Below are positions 26,827 to 36,094 of a DNA stretch of 64,000 nt, in pieces. Made by a program: the position numbers and the translations under genes. The stretch comes from Miltoncostaea sp963823515 (GTDB lineage: Bacteria; Actinomycetota; Thermoleophilia; Miltoncostaeales; Miltoncostaeaceae), in the NCBI GenBank assembly GCA_963823515.1, contig CAWGMB010000011.1, positions 68,564 to 132,563 of the forward strand. Direction: 5' to 3'. Numbering within the stretch: position 1 is the stretch's first letter; every line of letters starts with the position of its first letter. The notes under the pieces were generated by a model, which was not told the origin of the DNA, ran no database searches, and saw only the letters and a program-made list of their open reading frames with translations.

Positions 26827-27980
26827 GGGCAGCCCTCCGGGCGATCGACCTTCCGCGCTCGGCCCGTCGGGCCGGGCGCGCGCCGGTCCGGATCTCGCGC
26901 GCGATCGCGTCCTCCGCGTCGTCGATCCGCGGTGCAGCGCGAGCGCACGATGCGAGCGTACCGCGGGTCGCCCTCCGCGCGGCGGCCGTCCGCTACCGCG
27001 GCTGGCGGCTGAAGGACGCGGCGATGCTCGGCCTGCTCGATCCGCTCACGGGCCCTGAGGGCGAGCGCTGGGCGCTGCGCCGCCGGGAGATCCTCCGCCT
27101 TCAGGAGGCCCTGAACCCCCCCGCAGCCCGCGCCCTCACCGAGGACAAGGCCCTGTTCGCCCCGGCCTGCGAGCGCCACGGCCTACCGGCGGCGCCGGTG
27201 GTGGCCGTCCTCGAGCGCGAGGCCGAGACGTCGCATACAGCCGAAGCCTGGGCGGCCGCCCTCGAGCGCTCCGCCCACGACGAGTTCGTCGTCAAGCCGG
27301 CCAGCGGCAGCCTGGCGAGCGGCCTGCGCGTACTGCGCCGCACCGACCGCGGCGCCGCCGACCACGCCGGCCGGGAGCGCTCGTGGGCGGAACTGGCGGC
27401 CGAGCTCGCCGCCGAGCCATGGGACCGCCTTCTGGTGCAACCGCGCCTGCGCACCCACCCCGACATCCTGCGCCTGAGCGGGCACGACGTGCTGCAGTGC
27501 CTGCGCATAGTGACCCTGGTCGACGGCGAAGGGAGGGCCCGGGTGCTCTACACGGCGCTGCGGATCGTCGTGGGCGACGGGCCGACCGACTCCTTCCGCG
27601 CCGAGCGCGGCGGCACCACCGGCAACCTGATCGCGCGGGTCGAGGACGACGGGCGCCTCGCCCTCCCCGTCGGCGTGGCGCCCAGCGGCTTCGGCCTCGT
27701 GCGGGTGGCCCGGCACCCGGATACGGGCGTAACGATCACCGGCGTGCCGGTGCCCGGCATCGCGGAGGCGCGCGCGCTCGCGGTACGCGCAGCGGAGGTG
27801 TTCCGCCCGCTGCGGACGGTCGGCTGGGACGTGGCGCCGACCGCGTCCGGGCCGGTCCTGCTCGAGGGCAACATCTGGTGGGGCGCGAGCGGAGACCCCG
27901 ACGGGGCGCTCCTGCCGGTGCGCACCGCGCTGCTCGCGGCCGCCTCCGACGACCCCGGTGGCATTTCCCCACCCTCCTGA
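26823..27980 (+). CDS. Sugar-transfer-associated ATP-grasp protein
   Basis: A 385-residue ATP-grasp protein similar to the ATPgrasp_ST group found in polysaccharide loci. Landmarks are LTEDKALFAPACERHGLPA, DEFVVKPASGSLASGL, RLLVQPRLRTHPDI, LQCLRIVTL and VGWDVAPTASGPVLLEGN at the metal-binding end. The first 70 residues are basic and loosely structured. GTG overlaps the dehydrogenase stop. It is the second ATP-grasp enzyme in the cluster, suggesting a product with two ligated building blocks. No glycosyltransferase is adjacent, which weakens a sugar-polymer role. Confidence 0.75.
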   Translation: MRAALRAIDLPRSARRAGRAPVRISRAIASSASSIRGAARAHDASVPRVALRAAAVRYRGWRLKDAAMLGLLDPLTGPEGERWALRRREILRLQEALNPPAARALTEDKALFAPACERHGLPAAPVVAVLEREAETSHTAEAWAAALERSAHDEFVVKPASGSLASGLRVLRRTDRGAADHAGRERSWAELAAELAAEPWDRLLVQPRLRTHPDILRLSGHDVLQCLRIVTLVDGEGRARVLYTALRIVVGDGPTDSFRAERGGTTGNLIARVEDDGRLALPVGVAPSGFGLVRVARHPDTGVTITGVPVPGIAEARALAVRAAEVFRPLRTVGWDVAPTASGPVLLEGNIWWGASGDPDGALLPVRTALLAAASDDPGGISPPS

Positions 27981-28052
27981 GGCCGCAGCGCACCGCGGCG
28001 CCTCCGGGGTCGGCCCCTCAAGGAGTCGGGCTGGGGCGACGACCTCTATGGA

Positions 28053-28778
28053 GTGGGGGCTTCCTGGAGATCGATCGTCGCCGCGGGTGTCGCGGCCTGC
28101 CTCGCCGGGGCCGCCCCGGCGGTCGGACATGACGCCGCCGAGCGGACGCGGCCGACCCTCACGGCCCGCGTGGTGCTCCCGGTCACCGCTCTCGGCGCGC
28201 CGCGCACCGGCGCGGCCCCGAAGATGCGGCTGGTGGGCGCCACCACCTGGACGGGCAGCGCTCAACGCCTGATGGTCACCGGCTCCCATACCGACGCGCA
28301 CGGGCGCGACTGGGTGCGTGTGCAACTGCCCGTGCGGCCGAACGCGTCGAACGGCTGGGTGCCCGCCGACCGCCTGCGCCTCAGCACCACCCGCGTCCGC
28401 TTCGAGGTGCACCTGGGGTCGCGGCGGCTCGAGATCTGGCGGGGCACCCGCCGGATCGCCGCCTGGCCGGCCGGGATCGGCCGCCCGGGCACCCCGACCC
28501 CCGTCGGGCGGTTCGCGATCCAGGACCCCGTCCCGACCCTGCCGGAGTGGCGCGGCGTCTACGGGCGCTTCACGCTGACGCTCACCGCGCACTCCCCCAC
28601 GCTGCGCCGCTTCATGGGAGGCGATGCGCTGGTGGCGATCCACGGGACCGGCACGGGCCGTTCCTGGCGGGTCGGCCGGGCGTCGAGTTACGGCTGCGTG
28701 ATCCTCTCGGAGCCGGCGCTGGCGGTGGCCGCGCGCTACGCCCGGGCCGGGACGCCGGTGGTGATCGACCGTTCGTAG
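28053..28778 (+). CDS. L,D-transpeptidase (YkuD domain), secreted
   Basis: A 241-residue exported enzyme expected to crosslink peptidoglycan 3-3 or attach proteins to it. The signal peptide is SIVAAGVAACLAGAAPAVG. A short SH3-like part (residues about 45-110) leads to the YkuD domain, with FEVHLGSRRLEIW, GRPGTPTPVGRFAI, H197 in AIHGTG and catalytic C215 in SSYGCVIL. GTG 28053 is the only start that keeps the full signal sequence; the ribosome site is weak. Confidence 0.88.
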   Translation: MGASWRSIVAAGVAACLAGAAPAVGHDAAERTRPTLTARVVLPVTALGAPRTGAAPKMRLVGATTWTGSAQRLMVTGSHTDAHGRDWVRVQLPVRPNASNGWVPADRLRLSTTRVRFEVHLGSRRLEIWRGTRRIAAWPAGIGRPGTPTPVGRFAIQDPVPTLPEWRGVYGRFTLTLTAHSPTLRRFMGGDALVAIHGTGTGRSWRVGRASSYGCVILSEPALAVAARYARAGTPVVIDRS

Positions 28779-28799
28779 TCCGGATCGGGAGCCGGGCCC

Positions 28800-28805
28800 T
28801 ATCCT
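28800..28805 (+). promoter_or_regulatory. -10 element suggesting leaderless mRNA
   Basis: TATCCT fits the TANNNT -10 pattern and ends 6 bases before the ATG at 28812. That spacing places transcription start at the ATG, as in leaderless actinobacterial genes. No Shine-Dalgarno is present between. Confidence 0.5.
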
Positions 28806-28811
28806 TTAGGG

Positions 28812-29135
28812 ATGCTCCCGTTCTCGCAGCGCTCGTGGGCGCGCATGCTGGCCGTGGTCTGCGCCTGGTGGGTCGCCCTCGCCTTCGGACGCACCGCCCG
28901 CATGGCGCAGATGCTGGGCGTCAGCGAGTCGGAGGTCCGCGCTCTCGGCGCCCGTGACGCGGTCAACGCGCTCGGGCTCGCCTTCTCGGCCGACCCGCGG
29001 GGGGCGATCGGCGCCCGGGCGCTCTTCGACCTGACCGACGCCGCCCACTACGGGCGCGACAGGCCGCGCGTGCTGGCCATGACGGCCGGCTTCGCCGCCT
29101 TCGGGGCCCTCGGGCTGCTGGCGAAGCGGCGCTGA
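28812..29135 (+). CDS. Small membrane-associated protein of unknown function
   Basis: A 107-residue protein I do not recognise with certainty. It has two hydrophobic stretches (MLAVVCAWWVALAFG and VLAMTAGFAAFGALGLLA) around a polar middle with GARDAVNALGLAFS. The layout resembles DUF4267-like small membrane proteins. The upstream -10 element 6 bases before the ATG suggests leaderless translation. Confidence 0.6.
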   Translation: MLPFSQRSWARMLAVVCAWWVALAFGRTARMAQMLGVSESEVRALGARDAVNALGLAFSADPRGAIGARALFDLTDAAHYGRDRPRVLAMTAGFAAFGALGLLAKRR

Positions 29136-29161
29136 GCACGGCCCTCTCGAGCGGCGCCGCG

Positions 29162-29772
29162 ATGCGCCACACCGGCCCGCGCGACGGGATCCCCGTGGTG
29201 TGCGTCAACGGCGGCACCGGCCGGCTGGCGCCCGGCGACTGGAGCGGCTCGCTTGAGTGGCTGGTCGGGGCCCTCTCTCCGCGGTTCCCCGCGCTCGCGT
29301 TCCACGAGGTGCGCTACCGCGTGAAGTCGTGGAAGGCGCTCGACGAGTGCATCGAGGACGCCTGGGCGGCGCTCGACGCGGTGCGGGATCCCGATGGCCG
29401 CAACACGCTGATGATCGGCTTCTCCATGGGCGGGGCCGTGTCGATCGGCTGCGCCGGCCACCCCAGCGTCAGCGGCGTGGTCGGCCTGGCCCCCTGGATC
29501 CCGCCGCGGATTGACGTCCACTCCCTCGAGGGCAAGCGCATGTCGGTGATCCACGGGTCGCTCGACGGCGGCCTGCCGGGCATCCCGGGCGTCAGCCCGC
29601 GCAGCTCCCGCGCCGGCCTCGAGCGCATCGCCGCGGCGGGCGCCGAGGCCCGCTACTCGCTCATCCGCGGCGCCGTCCACCCCATCGCCGTCCGCTGGCG
29701 GGGCGGGCGGCCCCTGCCCCTGCCCCGGGCGCGCACCTGGGCGCGCCTCGTGGGGAAGGAGCTGACGCGGTT

Positions 29773-29794
<22 letters not shown>
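29162..29794 (+). CDS. Alpha/beta-hydrolase fold protein
   Basis: A 210-residue predicted hydrolase. The nucleophile elbow is GFSMGGAVS, an Asp lies in VIHGSLDGG, and a His in RGAVHPIAV completes a plausible Ser-Asp-His triad. The N-terminal strand VVCVNGGTGRLAPGDW resembles an oxyanion region. Substrate unknown. Its 3' end overlaps the convergent desaturase by 22 bp. Confidence 0.75.
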
Positions 29795-30723
<929 letters not shown>

Positions 30724-30779
30724 GTGGACCCGTCTCTCATTCGACGACAGGGTAGCCGGGAGGCCGGAGTCCGGGTCCC

Positions 30780-30816
30780 CTCATCCGTCTACGTGGGAGG
30801 ACCGTATACGGATGAG
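30780..30816. promoter_or_regulatory. Inverted repeat and palindromic -10 between divergent lipid genes
   Basis: CTCATCCGT at 30780-30788 and ACGGATGAG at 30808-30816 are perfect 9-bp inverted arms separated by 19 bp. The right arm overlaps the palindrome CCGTATACGG (30802-30811), which gives a TATACG -10-like hexamer in both directions. The position between desaturase and amine oxidase starts suggests shared control by a dimeric regulator. Confidence 0.55.
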
Positions 30817-30854
30817 ATGACGTCGCAAGAGACCATCGGCCCACGGGGGCGACT

Positions 30855-32096
30855 ATGAGGGTCGCCGTCATCGGGTCGGGCATCGCGGGCCTCGGGGCCG
30901 CGCACGCCCTCTCCCGCGTCCACGACGTCGAGGTCTTCGAGCGCGACAGCCGGCCCGGCGGACACGCCAACACGGTCACGGTGCCGCGGCCGGGCGGCGG
31001 CGAGCTGCACCTCGACACCGGCTTCCTGGTGCACAACGAGCACAACTATCCCCTGCTCAGCCGCCTCTTCCGCGAGCTCGGCGTGCGGGTGCAAGACTCG
31101 GACATGTCGTTCGCCGTCAGCTGCCCTTCGTCCGGGCTCGAGTACTCGGCGGTGCGGCTGTGGTCGCAGCCGCGCACCCTGGCGAACCCCGCGGTGCTCG
31201 GACTGTTCCGCGAGGTGGTCCGGTTCCTGAGGACCGGGCACAATGCCCTCGAGGAGCGTCATGCGCGCAGCACGCTCGACGACTACGTCACGAATGAGGG
31301 CTACTCGCGGCGATTCCGCGACCTCTATCTCGTGCCCTTCGCCTCGGCGCTCTGGTCGACCGCGCCCGCCCAGACGCTCGCCTTCCCGGTCTCGTACGCC
31401 GTGCGCTTCTTCCAGAACCACGGGCTGCTCGGGTTCCGCCGGCGCCAGTGGCGGACCGTCACGGGCGGGAGCCGCACCTACGTCCGGGCCATCACGGCAC
31501 CCCTCGGCGACCGGCTGCGCCTCGGGGCCGAGGTGCGGGCGATCGCCCGCGACGCCGACGGGGTCGAAGTGCGCACCGCCGACGACGCCGCCCATCGGTT
31601 CGACGCGGTCGTGGTGGCCGCCCACGCACCGCAGGCGCTGGCGATGCTCGCAGACGCCGACGAGCGCGAGCGCGCCGTGCTCGGCGCCTTCCGCACCACG
31701 CTCAACAGCACCGTGCTCCACACCGACGAGAGCCTGCTGCCGCGCCGGCCGGCGTCGCGGGGCTCGTGGAACTACCTGATCGACGACGTCAACCGGCCCT
31801 CCGCGCAGCCGACGGTCACCTACTACCTCAACAAGCTCCAGGCCATCGACGGGCCCGAGCACTACTGCGTCACGTTGAACCGCGACGACCTGATCGCGGA
31901 GGATCGCGTGATCCGGCGCGTCGAGTACGCCCATCCGCTCTACACCTTCGAGTCGCTCGCGGCGCAGGAGCGCCTGCCCACGCTGAACGGACGGCGCAGG
32001 ACCTTCTTCTGCGGCGCCTACCACGGGGTCGGCTTCCACGAGGACGGCCTGGCCTCGGGCCTCCGCGCCGCCGCCGGGCTGGGGGCGAGCTGGTGA
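30855..32096 (+). CDS. FAD-dependent amine oxidase-like protein (COG2907 type)
   Basis: A 413-residue flavoprotein. The N-terminal FAD motif is VIGSGIAGLGAAHAL, followed by ERDSRPGGHANTV and LDTGFLVHNEHNYP, and the C-terminal FAD contact is RRTFFCGAYHGVGFHEDGLASGL. This family often stands beside DUF1365 and CFA synthase genes and is implicated in modifying lipid chains, for example in furan fatty acid pathways. The stop overlaps the next GTG by 4 bp. Confidence 0.88.
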   Translation: MRVAVIGSGIAGLGAAHALSRVHDVEVFERDSRPGGHANTVTVPRPGGGELHLDTGFLVHNEHNYPLLSRLFRELGVRVQDSDMSFAVSCPSSGLEYSAVRLWSQPRTLANPAVLGLFREVVRFLRTGHNALEERHARSTLDDYVTNEGYSRRFRDLYLVPFASALWSTAPAQTLAFPVSYAVRFFQNHGLLGFRRRQWRTVTGGSRTYVRAITAPLGDRLRLGAEVRAIARDADGVEVRTADDAAHRFDAVVVAAHAPQALAMLADADERERAVLGAFRTTLNSTVLHTDESLLPRRPASRGSWNYLIDDVNRPSAQPTVTYYLNKLQAIDGPEHYCVTLNRDDLIAEDRVIRRVEYAHPLYTFESLAAQERLPTLNGRRRTFFCGAYHGVGFHEDGLASGLRAAAGLGASW

Positions 32097-34207
32097 GGTC
32101 GGCGCTCTACGAGGGCACGCTGATGCACGCGCGCACCGTTCCCACGAGCAACATCTTCCGCTATCCGGTCTGCTTCTACGGGCTCGACCTCGACGAGCTG
32201 CCCGAACTCGACCGGCGCATCCGCTTGTTCGGGTACAACCGCCGCAACGTCGTGAGCTTCCGCGACGGCGACCACCTGGGCGACCCGGCGCGGCCGGTGA
32301 AGGAGAACATCCTCGCGTTCCTCGCCGAGCGCGGGATCGACCTCGGCCCGGGGGGCCGGGTGACGCTCCTGACCAACCTGCGTCTGCTCGGCCACGTCTT
32401 CAACCCGGTCAGCTACTTCTACTGCCACCGGGCGGACGGAGAGCTCGCGGCGATCGTCGCCGAGGTCTCCAACACGTTCGGCGAACGGCACCCGTACCTC
32501 CTGACCGCCGAGAACCAGGTCAAGGACGGGGCGCGCCGGGTCTACGAGCACCCGAAGCTCATGCACGTCTCCCCGTTCTTCGGGATGGACCAGACCTACC
32601 GCTTCTCCTTCACCGAGCCGGGGGAGAAGGTCCACGCGGGGGTCGGGATCATCGAGGGCGACGAGCGGCCCTTCTGGGCCGAGCTGTCCGGCGTGCGCCG
32701 GCCGCTCACCAACGCGGCGCTCGCGCGGGCCCTCACGCGCTACCCCCTGATGTCGCAGCAGGTGACCGGCCTCATCCACTGGCAGGCGGTGAAGCTCTCC
32801 ATGAAGAAGGTGCCCTTCCATCGCAAGCCGCGGTTCTCCCCCGGGGAGGGATCGCGGTCCACGCCCGAGCCGGAGCGCGCGGGCGCCACCACGGCGATTC
32901 TCGACGCCCCGGCCCGGGCCGGCGAAGCGCCGACGTCCGGGCGCACGGCCCTGCGCCCGCTGCCGCCGGCGAGGCGCTCGCCCTTCACCGGCGTCGCGCG
33001 GCGGCTCGGCCTGTGGGGCCTGTCCCACCCGGCACGCGGGCGCATCTCGGTGCGGCTGCCCGACGGCACGGTGCGCCGCGGCGGCGACCCGGCCACCGGG
33101 CCCGACATCACGGTGACGGTCAACTCGAAGAACCTCTGGCGGCGGCTCGCCACCCGCGGGCGCCTGGCGATCGGCGAGTCGTACGTCGCCGGGGACTGGC
33201 GCACCGACGACCTGGTGGGCCTGCTCGAGACCCTCGCGCTCTCGGGCGAGCAGGCCCGGCGGCGACGGCCCTGGTCGGCGTGGATGGAGCTCCAGCGCCG
33301 CCGGCCGCACCTGCCCCCGCGCTCGGACCTGCACGGGGCCAAGCGCGACATCCAGTACCACTACGACATCGGCAACGACCTCTACGCGCTCTTCCTCGAC
33401 CCGTCGTGGACCTACTCGTGCGCGTTCTTCGAGCACCCGGACATGTCCCTGCAGCAGGCCCAGGAGGCCAAGTACCGGCGTATCGCCGACAAGCTCGGCC
33501 TCGGGCCCGACGCGCACGTCCTGGAGATCGGCTGCGGCTGGGGCGGCTTCGCGATGCACGCGGCCCGCGAGTGGGGCGCGCGCGTCACCGGCCTCACCCT
33601 CTCGCAGGAGCAGGCCGCCCTCGCGCGCGAGCGGATCGCCGAGGCCGGGCTCTCCGACCGCATCGAGATCCTCCTGCAGGACTACCGGCAGATGGAGGGC
33701 CGCTTCACCCACATCGCCTCGATCGAGATGCTCGAGGCGATCGGGCACCGCGAGCTGCCGGTCTTCTTCCGGTCGTGCGACCGCCTCCTCGATCAGGGGG
33801 GCGTCGCATGCGTCCAGACGATCGCCGTCCCCGACCAGACCTACGAGCGATACCGGCGCGGCCACGACTGGATCCGGGAGTACGTCTTCCCGGGGGCGCT
33901 CATCCCGTCGCTGGAGGCCGTGACGAAGGCGATGACCCGCTCGTCGGGGCTGATCGTGCACGGGGTCGAGAACATCGGCTACCACTACGCCGAGACGCTG
34001 CGCCAGTGGCGCGAGCGCTTCCTCGCCAACCGGGCGCAGGTGCTCGCGCTCGGGTACGACGAGCGCTTCATCCGCACCTGGGACTTCTACCTCGCCTTCT
34101 GCGAGGCGGGGTTCCGCACGCGCGCGCTGCACGACTACCAGCTGGTGCTCACCCGGCCGTTCAACGACCGGCTCCCCACCGAGCCGAGCCCTCGCATGAC
34201 CTTCTGA
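32093..34207 (+). CDS. DUF1365-cyclopropane-fatty-acyl-phospholipid synthase fusion
   Basis: A 704-residue fusion. Residues 1-250 are DUF1365 (start SALYEGTLMHAR, with FRYPVCFYGLDLDELPEL, LGHVFNPVSYFYCH, KLMHVSPFFGMD), a proline/arginine-rich linker covers about 250-300, and the rest is a CFA synthase-type SAM methyltransferase with YHYDIGNDLY, VLEIGCGWGGFA (476-487) and GHDWIREYVFPG. The second half should methylate or cyclopropanate a lipid double bond; DUF1365 is of unknown function but is usually a separate adjacent gene. GTG 32093 overlaps the oxidase stop. A sequencing error that joins two genes is unlikely because the linker is long and in frame. Confidence 0.88.
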   Translation: MRSALYEGTLMHARTVPTSNIFRYPVCFYGLDLDELPELDRRIRLFGYNRRNVVSFRDGDHLGDPARPVKENILAFLAERGIDLGPGGRVTLLTNLRLLGHVFNPVSYFYCHRADGELAAIVAEVSNTFGERHPYLLTAENQVKDGARRVYEHPKLMHVSPFFGMDQTYRFSFTEPGEKVHAGVGIIEGDERPFWAELSGVRRPLTNAALARALTRYPLMSQQVTGLIHWQAVKLSMKKVPFHRKPRFSPGEGSRSTPEPERAGATTAILDAPARAGEAPTSGRTALRPLPPARRSPFTGVARRLGLWGLSHPARGRISVRLPDGTVRRGGDPATGPDITVTVNSKNLWRRLATRGRLAIGESYVAGDWRTDDLVGLLETLALSGEQARRRRPWSAWMELQRRRPHLPPRSDLHGAKRDIQYHYDIGNDLYALFLDPSWTYSCAFFEHPDMSLQQAQEAKYRRIADKLGLGPDAHVLEIGCGWGGFAMHAAREWGARVTGLTLSQEQAALARERIAEAGLSDRIEILLQDYRQMEGRFTHIASIEMLEAIGHRELPVFFRSCDRLLDQGGVACVQTIAVPDQTYERYRRGHDWIREYVFPGALIPSLEAVTKAMTRSSGLIVHGVENIGYHYAETLRQWRERFLANRAQVLALGYDERFIRTWDFYLAFCEAGFRTRALHDYQLVLTRPFNDRLPTEPSPRMTF

Positions 34208-34229
34208 CGCCGATGGAATGGAGCAGCGG

Positions 34230-35024
34230 ATGCCGCTGAAGGACCAGGTCGTCTGGATCACGGGAGCCTCGTCGGGCATCGGCGCCGAGGTGGCGCTGGA
34301 GCTCGCCCGGCGCGGTGCGCGGGTCGTCGTCACCGCCCGGCGGGCCGAGGCGCTCGAGGAGCTCGCCGGCCGCTCGGCGGGCATCGCCGCCGCGCCGGGC
34401 GACATCACCGACCACGAGGGGATCGCCGCCGTGGTGGAGGGGATCCTCGCCTCGCACGGGGGCATCGACGTCGCGCTCCTCAACGCGGGGACGTACGAGC
34501 CGGTCCTCCCCGAGGACTTCTCGGCCGGGCTCTTCCGGCCGCACGTCGAGGTCAACATCATGGGCACGGTCAACTGCATCGAGGCCGTGCTGCCCCACAT
34601 GCGCGCCCGCCGCTCGGGACGGGTCGCGGTGGTGGCGAGCGTCACCGGCTTCGCCGCGCTGCCCATGGCGAGCGCCTACGGGGCGACCAAGGCCTTCCTC
34701 ATCAGCATGTGCGACAGCCTGCGCGCCGACCTGGCGGGCGAGGGGTCGGGCGTGCAGGTCACCGTGGTCGCGCCGGGCTTCGTGAAGACCGGCCTGACCG
34801 AGCAGAACGACTTCGAGATGCCCTTCGTGATCGAGGCCCCCGAGGCCGCCCGGATCATCGCCGACGGCCTGGAGTCCGGCGACGCGGAGATCGCCTTCCC
34901 GCGGCGGATGTCACTGGCGATGAAGGCGATCGGCCGCTGGCTGCCGGGCCCGGTGCGCAGGAGCTACGTGGCCCGGATCGCGCGCCGGCGGCACCGGGCG
35001 CGCCAGAAGGCGGCGAAGGGGTAG
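34230..35024 (+). CDS. Short-chain dehydrogenase/reductase
   Basis: A 264-residue SDR with NAD(P) motif TGASSGIG near the N-terminus, LNAG, catalytic Ser in VVASVTG, Tyr and Lys in SAYGATKAF, and a basic C-terminal tail (RIARRRHRARQKAAKG) that may sit on the membrane. I choose ATG 34230 because GGAG lies 6 bases upstream and the protein then starts MPLKDQVVWITG; ATG 34218 is in frame. As the last gene of the lipid operon it may reduce a keto-lipid intermediate. Confidence 0.85.
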   Translation: MPLKDQVVWITGASSGIGAEVALELARRGARVVVTARRAEALEELAGRSAGIAAAPGDITDHEGIAAVVEGILASHGGIDVALLNAGTYEPVLPEDFSAGLFRPHVEVNIMGTVNCIEAVLPHMRARRSGRVAVVASVTGFAALPMASAYGATKAFLISMCDSLRADLAGEGSGVQVTVVAPGFVKTGLTEQNDFEMPFVIEAPEAARIIADGLESGDAEIAFPRRMSLAMKAIGRWLPGPVRRSYVARIARRRHRARQKAAKG

Positions 35025-35025
35025 C

Positions 35026-35357
35026 TCAGCCGCTCAGCCCGAGAGGGCCAAGCGCACCGCGGCCCTGCACCGGCTCGCCGAGGGTCTGATGCGCGTGGTG
35101 GGCGCCCGTGATCGCCTCGGGGTCGCCGGAGCGCATCGGCACGACCACGGGGTGGACCAGGTCGGCGCCGTGGTCGGCGAGGATCTGCGCGCCGAGGATG
35201 CGGCCGGCGGTGCTCGGGATGCAGCCTCGGATCGGGCAGATGCCGCGGACGCGGTCCGCTCGATCACCACCACGCTCGCCTCGGCCTCCGCGGCGCGCGC
35301 GGCGGCGTTGATGCCCGCCCTCCCCGCGCCGATCACGATCAGGTCGACGTCGCTCAT
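35026..35357 (-). pseudogene. FAD-dependent disulfide oxidoreductase remnant (internal deletion and frameshift)
   Basis: From ATG 35357 the frame encodes MSDVDLIVIGAGRAGINAAA and VVVIERTA, a classic FAD-binding start, then degenerates. In another frame the motif CPIRGCIPS, the redox-active disulfide signature, appears and is joined directly to RILGAQILADHGADLVHPVV, which belongs to the C-terminal dimerization domain. Some 350-400 residues expected between are missing. This is a dead dihydrolipoamide dehydrogenase/mercuric reductase-like gene, overlapping no live gene. Confidence 0.75.
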
Positions 35358-35572
35358 CTCGCGGCTCCCACGGCTCGACGGTGACGCGCCTCCAGAGCGC
35401 CACCCGCTCCTTGAGGTCGGGCCGCCCCGGGCATGAGCGTTCCTTTCACGCGGGGCGCCCGCCGGAGGAGCGCCGACCTCCGCACCCTTGCAGCGCGGCC
35501 CCCCGGGCACGCCCGGAGCGTCGGGCCCGAACCTGTTCGGCGGTTCCTCTGGTCGTCGTCCGCCGAGCCGTC

Positions 35573-35578
35573 TACCAT
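35573..35578 (+). promoter_or_regulatory. Possible -10 element of a short transcription unit
   Basis: TACCAT (TANNNT pattern), 12 bases before the extended Shine-Dalgarno at 35591. No clear -35. It would start a transcript of about 170 nt ending at the terminator at 35717-35757. Confidence 0.35.
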
Positions 35579-35590
35579 CCCGCCTACTAC

Positions 35591-35684
35591 GGAAGGGAGG
35601 TGGTCCTATTGCATAGTGACTGTAGAGGTGGCAGTAGCTAGGGGCGTGCCCCTGATGCGCAGCTGCAGCGACGGGGATTCGTGA
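35591..35684 (+). other. Extended Shine-Dalgarno with short ORFs and hairpin: candidate leader, sORF or structured RNA
   Basis: GGAAGGGAGGTGGTCC (35591-35606) pairs almost fully with the 16S rRNA 3' end, including one G-U position, far longer than other ribosome sites here. TTG 35609, 8 bases after GGAGG, opens a 10-residue peptide MHSDCRGGSS ending at 35641. GTG 35616, in another frame, opens a 22-residue peptide ending RSCSDGDS at 35684. A 9-bp perfect stem, AGGGGCGTG (35640-35648) with CACGCCCCT (35685-35693), encloses CCCC/GGGG. I do not recognise the element. Confidence 0.4.
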
Positions 35685-35716
35685 CACGCCCCTGAGCCAA
35701 ACCTCTTCTGCCACCG

Positions 35717-35757
35717 GGGCCCGGGACGGCTTTCTCCAGCCATCCCGGGCCCTTTTT
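35717..35757 (+). terminator. Rho-independent terminator
   Basis: A 10-bp perfect stem GGGCCCGGGA/TCCCGGGCCC with an inner GGCT/AGCC stem and a following TTTTT at 35753-35757. It closes the short transcription unit upstream and lies just before tRNA-Glu. It is the clearest intrinsic terminator in the window. Confidence 0.85.
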
Positions 35758-35778
35758 CTGGTCTACTTCGGTTGCCTG

Positions 35779-35851
35779 GCCCCCATCGTCTAGCGGCCCA
35801 GGACACCGCCCTTTCAAGGCGGCGGCACGGGTTCGAATCCCGTTGGGGGCA
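35779..35851 (+). tRNA. tRNA-Glu (TTC anticodon)
   Basis: A 73-nt tRNA. The acceptor stem GCCCCC pairs with GGGGGC, discriminator A at 35851. The anticodon arm is CCGCC-CTTTCAA-GGCGG, with anticodon TTC at 35813-35815, and the T arm contains GTTCGAATC. CCA is not encoded. Its 3' half from 35809, plus four flanking bases, is repeated at 37564-37610. Confidence 0.97.
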
Positions 35852-36094
35852 TCCCGCTTCGCAACGACCTTCTCGGCCCAGAACCACAAGGAATCACGGC
35901 TCTCGTCCCTTTCGGCTGCCCGGCCGCTGCAACTCGCTTCTGCCCGAACCAGACCGCTGGAGCGGGGTCCATCTGGGGCGGCGACGACGGGAGCGGGCCG
36001 ACGGCACCCGACCCGGCGGGGGGCGTGGCCCGACCCGCCGGACCGGCGACCTGACGGGCGGCGAGATGAGGGCGCAGACCCCGGCTGGGGAGGA

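Noticed and set aside
35606..35887. Minus-strand frame with RDSNPCRR across tRNA-Glu
   Set aside because: Same tRNA artefact on the intact copy.
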